A DNA stretch of 54,757 nt. Source: an uncultured Christensenellaceae bacterium. Its GTDB lineage: Bacteria; Bacillota; Clostridia; Christensenellales; Aristaeellaceae. The translations under genes were made by a program, and so were the position numbers. Shown here one piece after another: positions 1-8,472 of the stretch. A model generated the notes under the pieces. The model made no database searches. It saw only the letters and a program-made list of their open reading frames with translations, and was not told where the DNA came from. Within the stretch, counting starts at the first letter, position 1. Each line of letters begins with the position of its first letter. The DNA lies in the NCBI GenBank assembly GCA_905234985.1, contig CAJOJQ010000043.1, forward strand, positions 1-54,757, read 5' to 3'.

Positions 1-303
1 TTTCAAGATTCCCGCGCCCTCCGGACCCTCTCGCGAAGCCCCGTTTTTCGAGCGCTTGGATATAATACCACGACATGCCCCCTCTGTCAACAACTTTTTT
101 GAGATTTCTTTTCTGTTTTTCAATCTTTTTTCTATTTACGAACGTTCGCTCTGTCATCTCCTTTCGATATTCCGGATTTATCCGGATTATCCCTGCATTC
201 CCGTTTCCGAATGTTCGGATTATAAAAGAACGATTGTTCTCGTCCTTTCTTTTTCCAGCATGTTTTTTTCTTGCCGCTGACACAATAAGTCCGGGTGATG
301 GTC
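1..303. other. AT-rich intergenic region with SOS-like palindromes
   Basis: No gene is seen. The stretch is far richer in A/T than the neighbouring genes. It holds three short palindromes: CGAACGTTCG (139-148), CCGAATGTTCGG (near 207-218) and GAACGATTGTTC (228-239). The last fits the GAAC-N4-GTTC core of Gram-positive LexA boxes. It lies 65 bp upstream of the first gene and on the far side of the leftward promoter, so which gene it would control is open. Confidence 0.35.
62..90 (-). promoter_or_regulatory. Leftward sigma-A promoter leaving the window
   Basis: Read on the minus strand there is a perfect -35 (TTGACA, at 90-85), a 17-nt spacer and a -10 of TATTAT (67-62). It points out of the left edge, so the gene it drives is not visible. 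No start codon with a good ribosome site is seen before position 1. Confidence 0.55.
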
Positions 304-759
304 ATGACAGGGCTGAAAAAAATGACGGGGCTGCCGGTGATCCTGAACGGAAAATCCATCGGCAGCGTGATGCGGGGCGTACTGACGGAGGACGGGCGCA
401 CCCTGCGGGGCATCGTGGTGCGGGGCGGGCTGCGGGGGGCCAAATGGGTGCCCCGGGAGCAGATCGCCCTGGTGGGCAAAATATCGGTAATCGCCAGCGG
501 GAAGGCGGGCCGGGTGCCCCGGGACGCGGACTACCGGCTGTTCCGGGTTTCGGACGGGGACGGCATGCGGCTGGGCATTGTGACCGACGCGCTTTTAAAC
601 GAAGAAACCCTGCGGGTGGCGGCCCTGGAAATCTCCTGCGGCCCTTTGGACGATCTGATCGACGGGCGCTGGTACGCCACCGCCTACCACGTGCAGCCCC
701 GGAACGGCTGGGGCCACGTGACCGTACCCCATGGGCGGGAGGAGGTGAGGGAAGGATGA
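304..759 (+). CDS. Tandem PRC-barrel domain protein
   Basis: A 151-residue protein made of two similar halves. Residues about 6-60 (LPVILNGKSIGSV...GIVVRGG...VPREQI) and about 75-125 (YRLFRVSD...GIVTDALL) each look like a PRC-barrel, a small beta-barrel found in RNA-processing and photosystem proteins and in many uncharacterised Firmicutes proteins. GTG at 295 and ATG at 298 are alternative starts; 304 was preferred because GGGTG lies about 8 nt upstream. The stop overlaps the ATG of the next small gene, so the two are probably translated together. Function is unknown; the family usually mediates protein or RNA contacts. Confidence 0.7.
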   Translation: MTGLKKMTGLPVILNGKSIGSVMRGVLTEDGRTLRGIVVRGGLRGAKWVPREQIALVGKISVIASGKAGRVPRDADYRLFRVSDGDGMRLGIVTDALLNEETLRVAALEISCGPLDDLIDGRWYATAYHVQPRNGWGHVTVPHGREEVREG

Positions 760-881
760 GCAAGCTGCTGATCGTCGGGATGGCGGGCTATCTGCTGGGC
801 ATGAAGCACAGAACGCTTTCCAGGGAACTGTGCTGGACCCGGATGAAAAAGCACGTGCGGCAAATCATGCGCATGCTGTGA
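756..881 (+). CDS. 41-residue protein of unknown function
   Basis: A small ORF with an ATGA overlap with the stop of the PRC-barrel gene and a ribosome site (GAGGGAAGG) directly before it. The product starts MSKLLIVGMAGYLLGMK and ends in a basic stretch (RMKKHVRQIMRML), so it has a short hydrophobic N-terminus and a strongly positive tail. This could suit a membrane-associated or nucleic-acid-binding micropeptide. It sits between the PRC-barrel gene and the permease with 19 nt to the latter, consistent with a three-gene operon. No family recognised; the overlap and ribosome site are the main support. Confidence 0.5.
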   Translation: MSKLLIVGMAGYLLGMKHRTLSRELCWTRMKKHVRQIMRML

Positions 882-900
882 GGGAAAGGAAGCGGCTGAT

Positions 901-1947
901 ATGACCTCTCTGCCGGCGTCCCGTGGATTCTCTCCCCGTACACGATGGGCCGTGGGCGTCGCGGCGGGCGTTCTCGGGGCGCTGGCGGGAGGCGCGCTGA
1001 TCAAGCTGATGGGGCAGCTGCTGCTGGCGCTGCTTTTGTTCGCGGCGGCGCTGCCTCTGTGCAGGCGAATGGAAACGCGGCTTTCCCGCCCCTGGGCCGC
1101 CGGGTGCGCCGTTTCGGTGTTGGTGCTGGCGCTGTTGGGGCTGATCGGCCTGGTCACGCCCATGGTGATTTCCCAAATTTCCCTGATTATCGCGGAAGCG
1201 CCCCGGCTGCTGTCCGCCGTGCAGGAGATCTGGGACGGGATCGTGCGCCACGAATGGGCGCGCCTGCTGGGCCTGAACCGGGAAGCGCCGGGCCAGTGGA
1301 TCGAAAAGCTGACGGCGTGGCTGCGGGAAAGCCTGCCGGGGCTGATCGCGGGGATCGGCAGCGGCATCGACGCCCTGAGCCGGGCTTTTCTGGCCCCGGT
1401 GCTTTCCTTTTATTTTCTGCGGGATCGGGAGCTGTTCGGCTATTGCCTGTCCCTGTGCATTCCGCTGAAGCACCGCAGACGCACGCTTCACGCCCTGCAT
1501 GAAATGCGGCGGGAGGCGGGTGGCTACATCCGGGGCCAGCTGCTGGTGGCCCTGGCCGTGGGCGTGCTGACCGCCTTTGGCCTGCTGGCGGTGGGCATTC
1601 CCGCCTGGCTGGTGCTGGGCCTGCTCATGGGCGCGTGCGAGTTTATTCCTTATATAGGCCCCCTGATCGGCGGCGTGCCCATCGCCCTGTTCGCCCTGCC
1701 CATGGGCTTTCACGCCCTGCTGTGGGGGCTGGGGGTGACGGTGCTGGTGCAGCAGATCGAGAGCTTTTTCCTTTCTCCCCGCCTCATGGGCGAAGCCACC
1801 GGTCTGCATCCCGTTTCGGTGCTGCTGCTGCTTTCCGCGGGCGGGCTGCTGTTCGGCCTGCCGGGCATGGTGGGAGCCGTTCCGGCCTATGTGTGCCTGC
1901 GCGGCGCGTTCAGGGTGCTGTGGAAAAGCGGCGGGGAGGAAGCGTAA
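901..1947 (+). CDS. AI-2E family transporter (YtvI-like permease)
   Basis: A 348-residue polytopic membrane protein of the AI-2E transporter family (PF01594). Hydrophobic segments occur at about 14-45, 57-80, 145-160, 205-240 and 245-330. The conserved C-terminal signature is present: EFIPYIGPLIGGVPIALFAL followed by the VQQIESFFLSPRLMG loop. Family members are proposed to export signals or small solutes; some act as Na+/H+ antiporters, and the substrate cannot be read from sequence. It is the last gene of the rightward run and is followed by a hairpin at 1979-2022. Confidence 0.85.
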   Translation: MTSLPASRGFSPRTRWAVGVAAGVLGALAGGALIKLMGQLLLALLLFAAALPLCRRMETRLSRPWAAGCAVSVLVLALLGLIGLVTPMVISQISLIIAEAPRLLSAVQEIWDGIVRHEWARLLGLNREAPGQWIEKLTAWLRESLPGLIAGIGSGIDALSRAFLAPVLSFYFLRDRELFGYCLSLCIPLKHRRRTLHALHEMRREAGGYIRGQLLVALAVGVLTAFGLLAVGIPAWLVLGLLMGACEFIPYIGPLIGGVPIALFALPMGFHALLWGLGVTVLVQQIESFFLSPRLMGEATGLHPVSVLLLLSAGGLLFGLPGMVGAVPAYVCLRGAFRVLWKSGGEEA

Positions 1948-1978
1948 ATCCTTCATTTATATTCACAGCAACGACCAC

Positions 1979-2022
1979 AAAACCCGGCAGGGCTTCAAGG
2001 TTTGAAGTCCGACCGGGTTTCA
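1979..2022. terminator. Hairpin between convergent genes
   Basis: AAACCCGG (1980-1987) pairs with CCGGGTTT (2013-2020), and an inner GGCTTCAA/TTGAAGTCC helix extends the stem. It lies between the permease stop and the end of the minus-strand secreted-protein gene. There is no clear T-run, so it may be a weak bidirectional terminator. Confidence 0.45.
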
Positions 2023-2066
2023 TGCTGGCTACGCTTGCCGTTCAAGGCGCGCCTCGGAGCAATACG

Positions 2067-2534
2067 TCAGTCGAAGTAGTAAAAGTAAAGTTTGCCGTCG
2101 CGGTCGCACGCGATATATACGTTGACGTCCTTCGTTTTCACGCGGGTACCGCTTACAAACTTATGGTATGCGGCCAAAATTTCTTTGTTCCGCAGACTGC
2201 GCATGATCTTTCCGCCTGTCCTGATCGGCGTTTTGTCTTTCAGCGGTTCACCGAGAGCGGCCCCGACGCGGCGCATGAGTTCTTCCCGGTTCTCCTCGGT
2301 ATCCGGCAGGTTCAGCGTGAGTTCGATCATCTTGTAGGTTTCCCCGTCTTCGGTCTCCGTAACGCCGTCCGCGCTTTCCGTGACGTCCTTCAGGTCGAGG
2401 CCGACAGTGTCCATGATGTATCCGGGATAATCCTCGGTTTCCGTTGTTTCCGCCCTGATCTGCCCGAACAGTCCCCTGCCGCCGCCCAAAGAAAGGGCCA
2501 TCGTCAGCAGCAAAGCAAGCCGCAAATATTTCAT
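2067..2534 (-). CDS. Small secreted protein, candidate immunity partner of the RHS toxin
   Basis: 155 residues with a signal-peptide-like N-terminus (MKYLRLALLLTMALSLGGG) and a mature part with alternating charged and beta-type segments ending DRDGKLYFYYFD. A ribosome site (GGAGGG) precedes the ATG. The gene starts 82 bp downstream of the RHS toxin stop on the same strand, the usual place for the immunity gene of a polymorphic toxin. No family recognised. An exported immunity protein would suit a toxin that acts at the cell surface or envelope; an unrelated small secreted protein is the alternative. Confidence 0.6.
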   Translation of the reverse strand: MKYLRLALLLTMALSLGGGRGLFGQIRAETTETEDYPGYIMDTVGLDLKDVTESADGVTETEDGETYKMIELTLNLPDTEENREELMRRVGAALGEPLKDKTPIRTGGKIMRSLRNKEILAAYHKFVSGTRVKTKDVNVYIACDRDGKLYFYYFD

Positions 2535-2616
2535 CGCAATCCCTCCTCAAATGTCTCTGCCGCAGAGCGGCAGGCTGCATGGTCTTCCGTGCCCTGTCCT
2601 GTCGAAACGACCAGCG

Positions 2617-5600
2617 TCAGCACATCAGCCGCTGGCGATGCGTATTCCGCGCTTCATTGATCATATCCTGAACGGTCATTTCCTTATCATTCAGGTTTGT
2701 GCGCCACACAGTCCCGTCCTCATAGCGGTATACCTGCCAGCCGTAATTATCCCTGTTTCTCAAATCGCTGAACCATTTTCTCTGGTCTCTGTAATGTCTA
2801 TCGTTATTGGAATGATAGGTATTATCCGCTTGCTGCATGGAAACCGTACCGTCGCTGGCCACCACGTCTGCCCCGTTGACCTTCTTGCTGAACTCAACGG
2901 CGATGTTGTCGGACTGATAATCCCTGTGGCCAGCGTTGCACCCGTAGAGAACCAGCGTCCCGACGTCTTTGTCCTGCAGGTTCCGGACGTCGCTTGCGTC
3001 AAAGAAATCATTGGATGCATTATAGCCCAGTCCGCCATGGTTGGCGTGAGAATTGATCACGACGGCGTCGATATCCACCGTCTGCCCGTTTTCCGTTCCC
3101 ATCGCGTTCCAGGCAGCGGTCAGTTCGGCATTATTGCTGACAGGCACGATGTGAACCTGGCTTTCGTCCAGGCCGTACTGCTCGGCCAGCAGACGGCGGT
3201 CATTGACCGCTTCGTCTTGCCATTCCGGCAGATACAGGATATAGCAGTCCGTGCCTTCCAGGTCGACCCACAGAACAGGGTTGTGCCGACAGTACCGGTA
3301 CAGGTCTACGCCGCCGGGGAGCTTATGTTTGAAGTAACGGTCCTGATCCTGCGAAACGAACGACGCGCTGACGGGATCATAATCACGGCTCTGCGCGTAC
3401 CAGGACCCGGACGCTTCATGCCGGTAAAAACCGGTATAGCCAAGCGCGGGTGTGCCGCCGTCCGACAGCGGCTCTCCGAAGGGAGTGTAGCCGATTTGCC
3501 GCCGCAGAGCGCCATTCCTGTCAAAGACGGCGCGCACGCTGCCCTGGCGGTCGCAATTGTACCATTCGGATCCCGTATTTCCCATAGCGGCAACGATCGC
3601 GTGATCCCACACATAATCCGTCCTGTTTTGTCCGCTGGTTTCAGTCAGCAGATTGTTGAACGGCCTGTTCAGATCCGAAGTAAAGCGTTTTTCGGTGCGC
3701 GTTCCGTCTTTCGCCACGTCCGTTTGCGCGGTGATCCGCCCCAATGCGCTGCGGACAAAAGCGCTGCTGCCCCACAGGCTGTTTTTGACGCTTTCCATGT
3801 GGTTCTGCGCGTTAAAGGTGCGCTCGATCGTCTGACCGTCGTCCGACTGTTCGCGGATACGGTTTCCGCGCCGGTCATAGCTGTATGCGGTCCTGCCGCC
3901 GTCTTCGCGTTCCGCGTCGATCACCTGATGAAGCGCATTATACCGATAATGCACGGGCCTGCCGCTTTCGTCTGCCAGCACGCGGTTTCCAAGCGCGTCG
4001 TATTCATATCTGCACGTTTTTCCGGAGGGACTTTCCACAGCCAGCACCAGGCGGTTCATACGGTCATACGTATAGTCCGTCCGGCAGGTTTCCGTTTTCC
4101 CGTCACGTTCGACGCGCTGTGCCGCTCTGACAACGTTGCCCCGCGGATCATAGGCGTATTCCGTAACGTCCGAGCCGCCGTGTCCGTCCAGATGCGTCAG
4201 CCGGATCAGCTGCCGGGACACGTTATACTCATAGATATCCGACATGCCGTTATCCAGCGAACGGGTGAGCCTGCGACCGCCGTCCTGCACAGAATAGCGG
4301 ATATCCAGCGGTTCTTTGCCGCCGACGCCGACGATGCGCTCACAGGAACCGTTTTGGTCATACGCATAGGTCAGGCCGAATCCGTTCGGATAATCAAGCT
4401 GCGTCAGCCTGCCGTTTTTCCAGCTGTATTTCACCCTGCTGCCGCTGCCGTCCACCACTTCCCGCGGCTTGCCGTCCACGTTGTACTTGATGCGCGTTTC
4501 GCCCGTCCAGTCGCTCATCATGACCGGCCGGTTCCACCCGTCATAGGCAAAGCGGGCAATGCGGCCATCGCCGTATGCGATCTCGCTGACGTTGCCTTCC
4601 GCGTCATAGCCGTATACGGCCGTGTTGTCGTCGGCGTCAGCGTGCGAGATCAGCTGACCGAGGGCATTGTACCGGTATTTTTCCTCAAAGCCCAGCGCGT
4701 TCACACGGTTTGTCACTTTGCCGGTCAGGTTGCGCGTCCACGTCGTCAGGGCTGCGGACCCGTCGCGCGCACCGTCGGCATTCCGCATGATGGCGTCCGC
4801 CTCTTCATCCGAATAGCGTCCTTCGAGCATGGCCGTCATTTCGTCCATCACGTTATACCCGTACCGCACGCTGCTTCCGTCCGGGAAAACAGCCTGCAGA
4901 AGGCGGCCGACCGGATTATAGGTATAACTGGTCGCATTGCCTTCCGCATCGGTCAGGCGCGTCATGCGTCCAAGCGCGTCATACTCCATTTCCGACCGAT
5001 GGCCGAAATTGTCTGCAACCGTCACGGGACGGTTCATCGAATCATAGGAATACCAAAGCTCGGCGCCTGCCGATTCACGGCGGCATACCATATTGCCCGC
5101 CGCGTCGTATTCATACTCAAAGCGTGTGCGATCGGGCTGAAGGGCTGTTCTGAGTGCTCCGCCTGGATAATAATCATACTCGGCCTTTTGCCCGGTGGGA
5201 TATATCACCTGCCTGAGCGCGCCCGTCGGCCAATAAGCGTATTGGGTAACATCGCCCGAAGCGCCCGTGATTTTCACGACGCGCCCGGCTTTGTCATACT
5301 GATAGCTGTAATATGTTCCGTCGGATACGCTGACGTCCGTTATCTTGTTGTTGCGCCCGTAAACCGCTCTGCTCTTAAGCCCGTTGGGCCTGACGATCTC
5401 CGACAGGCGGCCGCAGGCGTCATAGCTGTAGCGGAAGGTCTGCGCACAGCATTTTCCGGCCTCGGAGGATACGGTTTTCTCCGTCACGCGGCCGCAGGCG
5501 TCATACTTGTAGGTCAGTTCCGCGCCTTCGGGATCGACCCTGCGGGCCAGGCGGTTGGAGCGATCATACTCAAAAGAGATGACGCCGCCGTTTGGCAGGA

Positions 5601-7521
5601 TCACGCGCCGGACGTTCGACATGCTGTCATATTCATATTGCGTTACGCGGCCTTCCTTATCATGATAAGCCGTACACAGTCCCATGGGGCTGTAAGTCCA
5701 GGTTTCCGTCAGCCCGGCCTCGTCCGTCGCCGTCAGCGGATGCCCGTAAAAATCATAGGTGAACCGTTTTTCCGTACCGTCCGCGCCGATCACCCGGGTT
5801 TTCCTGTTGCAGCCGTCATATTCAAAACACGTCGCATGCCCCAGGGGATCGGTTTTTCTGATCAGCCTGCCCGCGTCGTCGTACTCATAGGCGGTTGCCG
5901 CGCCGCTGGGTTCTGTTTTGCGGCTGACGAGTCCCTTTTCATTGTAATCAAAACGGACTGTGCCGCCGTCCGCGCCGGTCACTTCGCTCAGCTTCCCGTC
6001 GGTATAGCCATAGAAGACTTCCGCGCCTTCGCAGTCCTGCATCCGGGTCATGCGGCCGTCCTCGCCGTATTCCGAAAGCATGGACGTCCCGTCGGCGCGA
6101 AGAACCTCCGTCAGATGGTGCCTTTCGTCATACGAATATTCTTCCCGGTCGTTGAGCGGATTTTCCACAAACAGCAGATCGCCGGCAGGACTGTAACCGC
6201 GCGCAAAAATGTTGCCGCACGCGTCCGTCATGCCCACGCGCTGGCTTTTGTCATTGTACGTATACGCTTCGCGCGACCCGTCCGGGAAAACCGTCGCGAT
6301 ATGGCGGCCCAGCTCATCATGAAAGTAAGTGACGGTTTCACCGTTGCGCTGGGTGACCGTCGTTTTTCCGTTCTCATAAGAAAACCTGATGCGGGTCCCG
6401 TCACAGAACTCCTGGCAGACCACCCTGTTTTCATCGTCATACCGGTTGATCATCCGCTCAACGTGTTCAGGCCCGCAGACGACCGTCAGCCGTCCCAGGT
6501 CGTCATAACCGTACTCCCGCTTCACCCCGTCCGGCTTTGTGACGCCGGTCAGCAGCGCGCCGTCATATTCAAAGGCGGCGGCCCTCCCCGCGTGATCCCT
6601 GACGGCTGTCAGGCGTCCGCCCTCGTCATATTCAAACTGGAAGGCGTTGCCATACTGGTCACGCACGGACGTCGGCGCGTGATCGGCGTAAGTCAGGTCA
6701 ATCCTGCCGCCTGTCGGCGTTTCGATCCACATCAGGAGGCCCGACGCATCATAGAATCGTTTCTCTCCCGACGTGGTCTCCCGGCAATAGCCATCCTCGG
6801 CGCGGGATATCACATCATAGGTGAGACTGCTGCGGAAAACGCCGTCGTCCCCTCTGGCAAACGGTTCAATGGCCATATTGGCATGCATGAGCCGCAGACC
6901 GTCCTCCACCAGGAACAGGCGCTCCGTAAAGCTGTGCGTCCATCCGAACCCGAGGGAGCTGTATTCCATCAGCTTCGAGTTGTAAAACAGCTTCAGCTCC
7001 ATCCGGGACGGGCCGAAAACCTGAAGAAGAGGAATCTCATCAAGATAGTTGCCGTTATAGACGTTGACGGGATCACCGTCCAGGCAGAACATGTCGTTGA
7101 TAATGCCCATGAACTTCTTACAGATCGAGTCCAGATCAGCCTTGACCCCCTTCAGGAAATTGCTGACCTTCTGATAGATCTCGGACATTTGCATGCCGCG
7201 CAGACGGTTTTCCTCATCCACAAACGCGTTGCCGACCTTGTCAACGGCGGACGCGAGGCGGTTGCAGTAAGTATAATACGCCTGTATGGTCCGCGCGTAA
7301 TGCCGGACCGTGTTGCGGATGTTATCGCCGTAAACGCCGCCCTTTTGGGCGACGCCGCTCAGACTGACCGAAGGACTGAAGGTGAGATCGCCTCCGGCCA
7401 CCGCCGAACAATCAACGGTATTCAGCGCACGCTCGATGCTCTCAAGATCGTAAACCAGCCCCCGCAGTTTTGATTCGATCCCTTCGAGATTGCCCTGGTT
7501 AAAATATATCGAGTCCGCCAT
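2617..7521 (-). CDS. RHS-repeat polymorphic toxin with caspase-like C-terminal domain
   Basis: 1634 residues. Residues 1-140 are helical and resemble the N-terminal targeting regions of WXG/LXG-type secreted toxins. About 150-250 match the DUF6531 entry to RHS proteins (DPVNVYNGNYLDEIPLL). Then come about 30 YD/RHS repeats (Y-x-YDxxGR) to about 1340. The RHS core junction (YDPVSASFVSQD...VDLEG) ends near 1423. The last 211 residues carry VVINSHANHGG and TLVLYGCNAGH, a His-Gly/Cys pattern after hydrophobic strands as in clan CD (CHAT/DUF4347-like) cysteine proteases. ATG 7521 was chosen over 7530 because AAGGAAGG is 9 nt upstream. No secretion genes are in the window. The protease function is an inference from the motifs. 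Confidence 0.85.
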   Translation of the reverse strand: MADSIYFNQGNLEGIESKLRGLVYDLESIERALNTVDCSAVAGGDLTFSPSVSLSGVAQKGGVYGDNIRNTVRHYARTIQAYYTYCNRLASAVDKVGNAFVDEENRLRGMQMSEIYQKVSNFLKGVKADLDSICKKFMGIINDMFCLDGDPVNVYNGNYLDEIPLLQVFGPSRMELKLFYNSKLMEYSSLGFGWTHSFTERLFLVEDGLRLMHANMAIEPFARGDDGVFRSSLTYDVISRAEDGYCRETTSGEKRFYDASGLLMWIETPTGGRIDLTYADHAPTSVRDQYGNAFQFEYDEGGRLTAVRDHAGRAAAFEYDGALLTGVTKPDGVKREYGYDDLGRLTVVCGPEHVERMINRYDDENRVVCQEFCDGTRIRFSYENGKTTVTQRNGETVTYFHDELGRHIATVFPDGSREAYTYNDKSQRVGMTDACGNIFARGYSPAGDLLFVENPLNDREEYSYDERHHLTEVLRADGTSMLSEYGEDGRMTRMQDCEGAEVFYGYTDGKLSEVTGADGGTVRFDYNEKGLVSRKTEPSGAATAYEYDDAGRLIRKTDPLGHATCFEYDGCNRKTRVIGADGTEKRFTYDFYGHPLTATDEAGLTETWTYSPMGLCTAYHDKEGRVTQYEYDSMSNVRRVILPNGGVISFEYDRSNRLARRVDPEGAELTYKYDACGRVTEKTVSSEAGKCCAQTFRYSYDACGRLSEIVRPNGLKSRAVYGRNNKITDVSVSDGTYYSYQYDKAGRVVKITGASGDVTQYAYWPTGALRQVIYPTGQKAEYDYYPGGALRTALQPDRTRFEYEYDAAGNMVCRRESAGAELWYSYDSMNRPVTVADNFGHRSEMEYDALGRMTRLTDAEGNATSYTYNPVGRLLQAVFPDGSSVRYGYNVMDEMTAMLEGRYSDEEADAIMRNADGARDGSAALTTWTRNLTGKVTNRVNALGFEEKYRYNALGQLISHADADDNTAVYGYDAEGNVSEIAYGDGRIARFAYDGWNRPVMMSDWTGETRIKYNVDGKPREVVDGSGSRVKYSWKNGRLTQLDYPNGFGLTYAYDQNGSCERIVGVGGKEPLDIRYSVQDGGRRLTRSLDNGMSDIYEYNVSRQLIRLTHLDGHGGSDVTEYAYDPRGNVVRAAQRVERDGKTETCRTDYTYDRMNRLVLAVESPSGKTCRYEYDALGNRVLADESGRPVHYRYNALHQVIDAEREDGGRTAYSYDRRGNRIREQSDDGQTIERTFNAQNHMESVKNSLWGSSAFVRSALGRITAQTDVAKDGTRTEKRFTSDLNRPFNNLLTETSGQNRTDYVWDHAIVAAMGNTGSEWYNCDRQGSVRAVFDRNGALRRQIGYTPFGEPLSDGGTPALGYTGFYRHEASGSWYAQSRDYDPVSASFVSQDQDRYFKHKLPGGVDLYRYCRHNPVLWVDLEGTDCYILYLPEWQDEAVNDRRLLAEQYGLDESQVHIVPVSNNAELTAAWNAMGTENGQTVDIDAVVINSHANHGGLGYNASNDFFDASDVRNLQDKDVGTLVLYGCNAGHRDYQSDNIAVEFSKKVNGADVVASDGTVSMQQADNTYHSNNDRHYRDQRKWFSDLRNRDNYGWQVYRYEDGTVWRTNLNDKEMTVQDMINEARNTHRQRLMC

Positions 7522-7580
7522 TTCTTTCATCCTTCCTTCCGCTTTCCTGCCGTTCCCGCTGCTGCCAACTTATGCATTGT

Positions 7581-7625
7581 CTTTCATATGAAAGAATTAT
7601 AGCATCCGCCGCCGCATAACGTCAA
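7581..7625 (-). promoter_or_regulatory. RHS toxin promoter with overlapping palindromic operator
   Basis: On the minus strand TTGACG (7625-7620), an 18-nt spacer and TATAAT (7601-7596) form a sigma-A promoter. The expected transcription start falls inside a perfect 14-bp palindrome, CTTTCATATGAAAG (7581-7594), a likely repressor or activator site. Confidence 0.65.
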
Positions 7626-7650
7626 CCCGAATCCGCCGAAATTTCAGCAG

Positions 7651-7676
7651 AGACAAAAAATTGAGACAAAAAATTG
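7651..7676. repeat. Two tandem 13-bp repeats
   Basis: AGACAAAAAATTG occurs twice without a gap, 24 bp upstream of the -35 of the ireB promoter. It may be an UP-element-like A-tract pair or a regulator site. Confidence 0.5.
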
Positions 7677-7699
7677 CCGGGATTATGGATGATTTTGCC

Positions 7700-7728
7700 T
7701 TGCGGGATCACAATAAATCGTGTATAAT
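7700..7728 (+). promoter_or_regulatory. Promoter of ireB-ruvX operon
   Basis: TTGCGG (7700-7705), a 17-nt spacer and a perfect TATAAT (7723-7728). Transcription would start near 7735, leaving a very short leader before the GTG at 7750, which has GGAAGGGGGGAG as ribosome site. Confidence 0.6.
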
Positions 7729-7749
7729 AAAGCGGAAGGGGGGAGCGCG

Positions 7750-8013
7750 GTGACTGATCGGTTTGAAACAATGAAAATGCGCCCGCTGCCGGAGGGAAGC
7801 GACACCGCTTCCGATATTCTCGCGCATGTTTATCGCGCGCTGCAGGGCAAAGGCTACGATCCCATCACCCAGCTGGTGGGCTTTGTTCTTACGGGCGATC
7901 CCACATATATCACCAGTTACCAGAGCGCCAGAAGCCTGATCTGCCGTTTGGAGCGGGACGAGATCTTGGAAGAACTGGTGCGCTTCTACGTGGAAAACAA
8001 GCTGGACAAATGA
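7750..8013 (+). CDS. ireB: IreB family regulatory phosphoprotein
   Basis: An 87-residue protein of the IreB/DUF965 family, which in Enterococcus is a substrate of the serine/threonine kinase IreK and affects cephalosporin tolerance. The signature segment [19 protein letters not shown] followed by YITSYQSAR and a [16 protein letters not shown] tail is clear. The GTG at 7750 fits the family length; an upstream in-frame GTG at 7720 lies inside the -10 region and is unlikely. The stop overlaps the ruvX start (ATGA). The ireB-ruvX-DUF1292 order is the same as in Bacillus (yrzL-yrrK-yrzB), but alaS, the usual upstream neighbour, is missing here. Confidence 0.92.
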   Translation: MTDRFETMKMRPLPEGSDTASDILAHVYRALQGKGYDPITQLVGFVLTGDPTYITSYQSARSLICRLERDEILEELVRFYVENKLDK

Positions 8014-8456
8014 GCGGACGGATTCTTGGTCTGGACGTGGGGGACGTGCGCATCGGCGTCGCCCTGAGCGATGAAACGCGCCTGATCGCCACGCCCTACA
8101 GCGTATACACCCGGGTGGGGTGGGGTCCAGACGTAAAGCACATTCAGCGCCTGTACGCGGAAAACCGGTGTACGCTCATCGTGTGCGGCCTGCCCCGGAA
8201 CATGGACGGTTCCGTGGGCTTTCAGGCGGAAAAGGTGATGGGCTTTGCCGAGCAATTGCGCAAGGCGGGGCTGCCGGTGGTGTTCCAGGACGAGAGGCTG
8301 TCCACCGTATCGGCGCACCAGGCCCTGATCGAGGGCGGCGTGCGGCGGGACGGCCGCAAGGGCGCCGTAGACAAGGTGGCCGCCGCCGTGATCCTGCAAT
8401 CCTATCTGGATGGGCAGGGCAAGGAAGCTCCTGCCGGAAACGGCATGAACGAATAA
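8010..8456 (+). CDS. ruvX: RuvX/YqgF family Holliday-junction resolvase-like nuclease
   Basis: 148 residues with an RNase H-like fold. The first catalytic Asp is in [17 protein letters not shown] (residues 5-21). [13 protein letters not shown], the DERLST motif near residue 95 and [14 protein letters not shown] complete the set of acidic positions. The family acts on pre-16S rRNA 5' ends and/or branched DNA and is usually essential. Starts within the ireB stop (4-nt overlap), so it is translationally coupled; followed by the DUF1292 gene after 16 nt. Confidence 0.93.
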   Translation: MSGRILGLDVGDVRIGVALSDETRLIATPYSVYTRVGWGPDVKHIQRLYAENRCTLIVCGLPRNMDGSVGFQAEKVMGFAEQLRKAGLPVVFQDERLSTVSAHQALIEGGVRRDGRKGAVDKVAAAVILQSYLDGQGKEAPAGNGMNE

Positions 8457-8472
8457 ATTGGAGGATATTTTC

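Noticed and set aside
75..881. A 268-codon frame across the start of the window
   Set aside because: It is low-complexity Gly/Arg/Ala in the middle and overlaps the PRC-barrel gene; only its last 41 codons look real and are listed as a separate gene.
865..1956. Long minus-strand frame opposite the permease gene
   Set aside because: Rich in Gln/His/Arg with no hydrophobic core, typical of a GC-rich shadow; the plus strand codes a standard membrane protein.
2551..7473. A 1640-codon plus-strand frame opposite the RHS gene
   Set aside because: It mirrors the repetitive RHS sequence, has no domain or ribosome site, and the minus-strand frame shows clear RHS motifs. Antisense openness comes from the repeated codon pattern.
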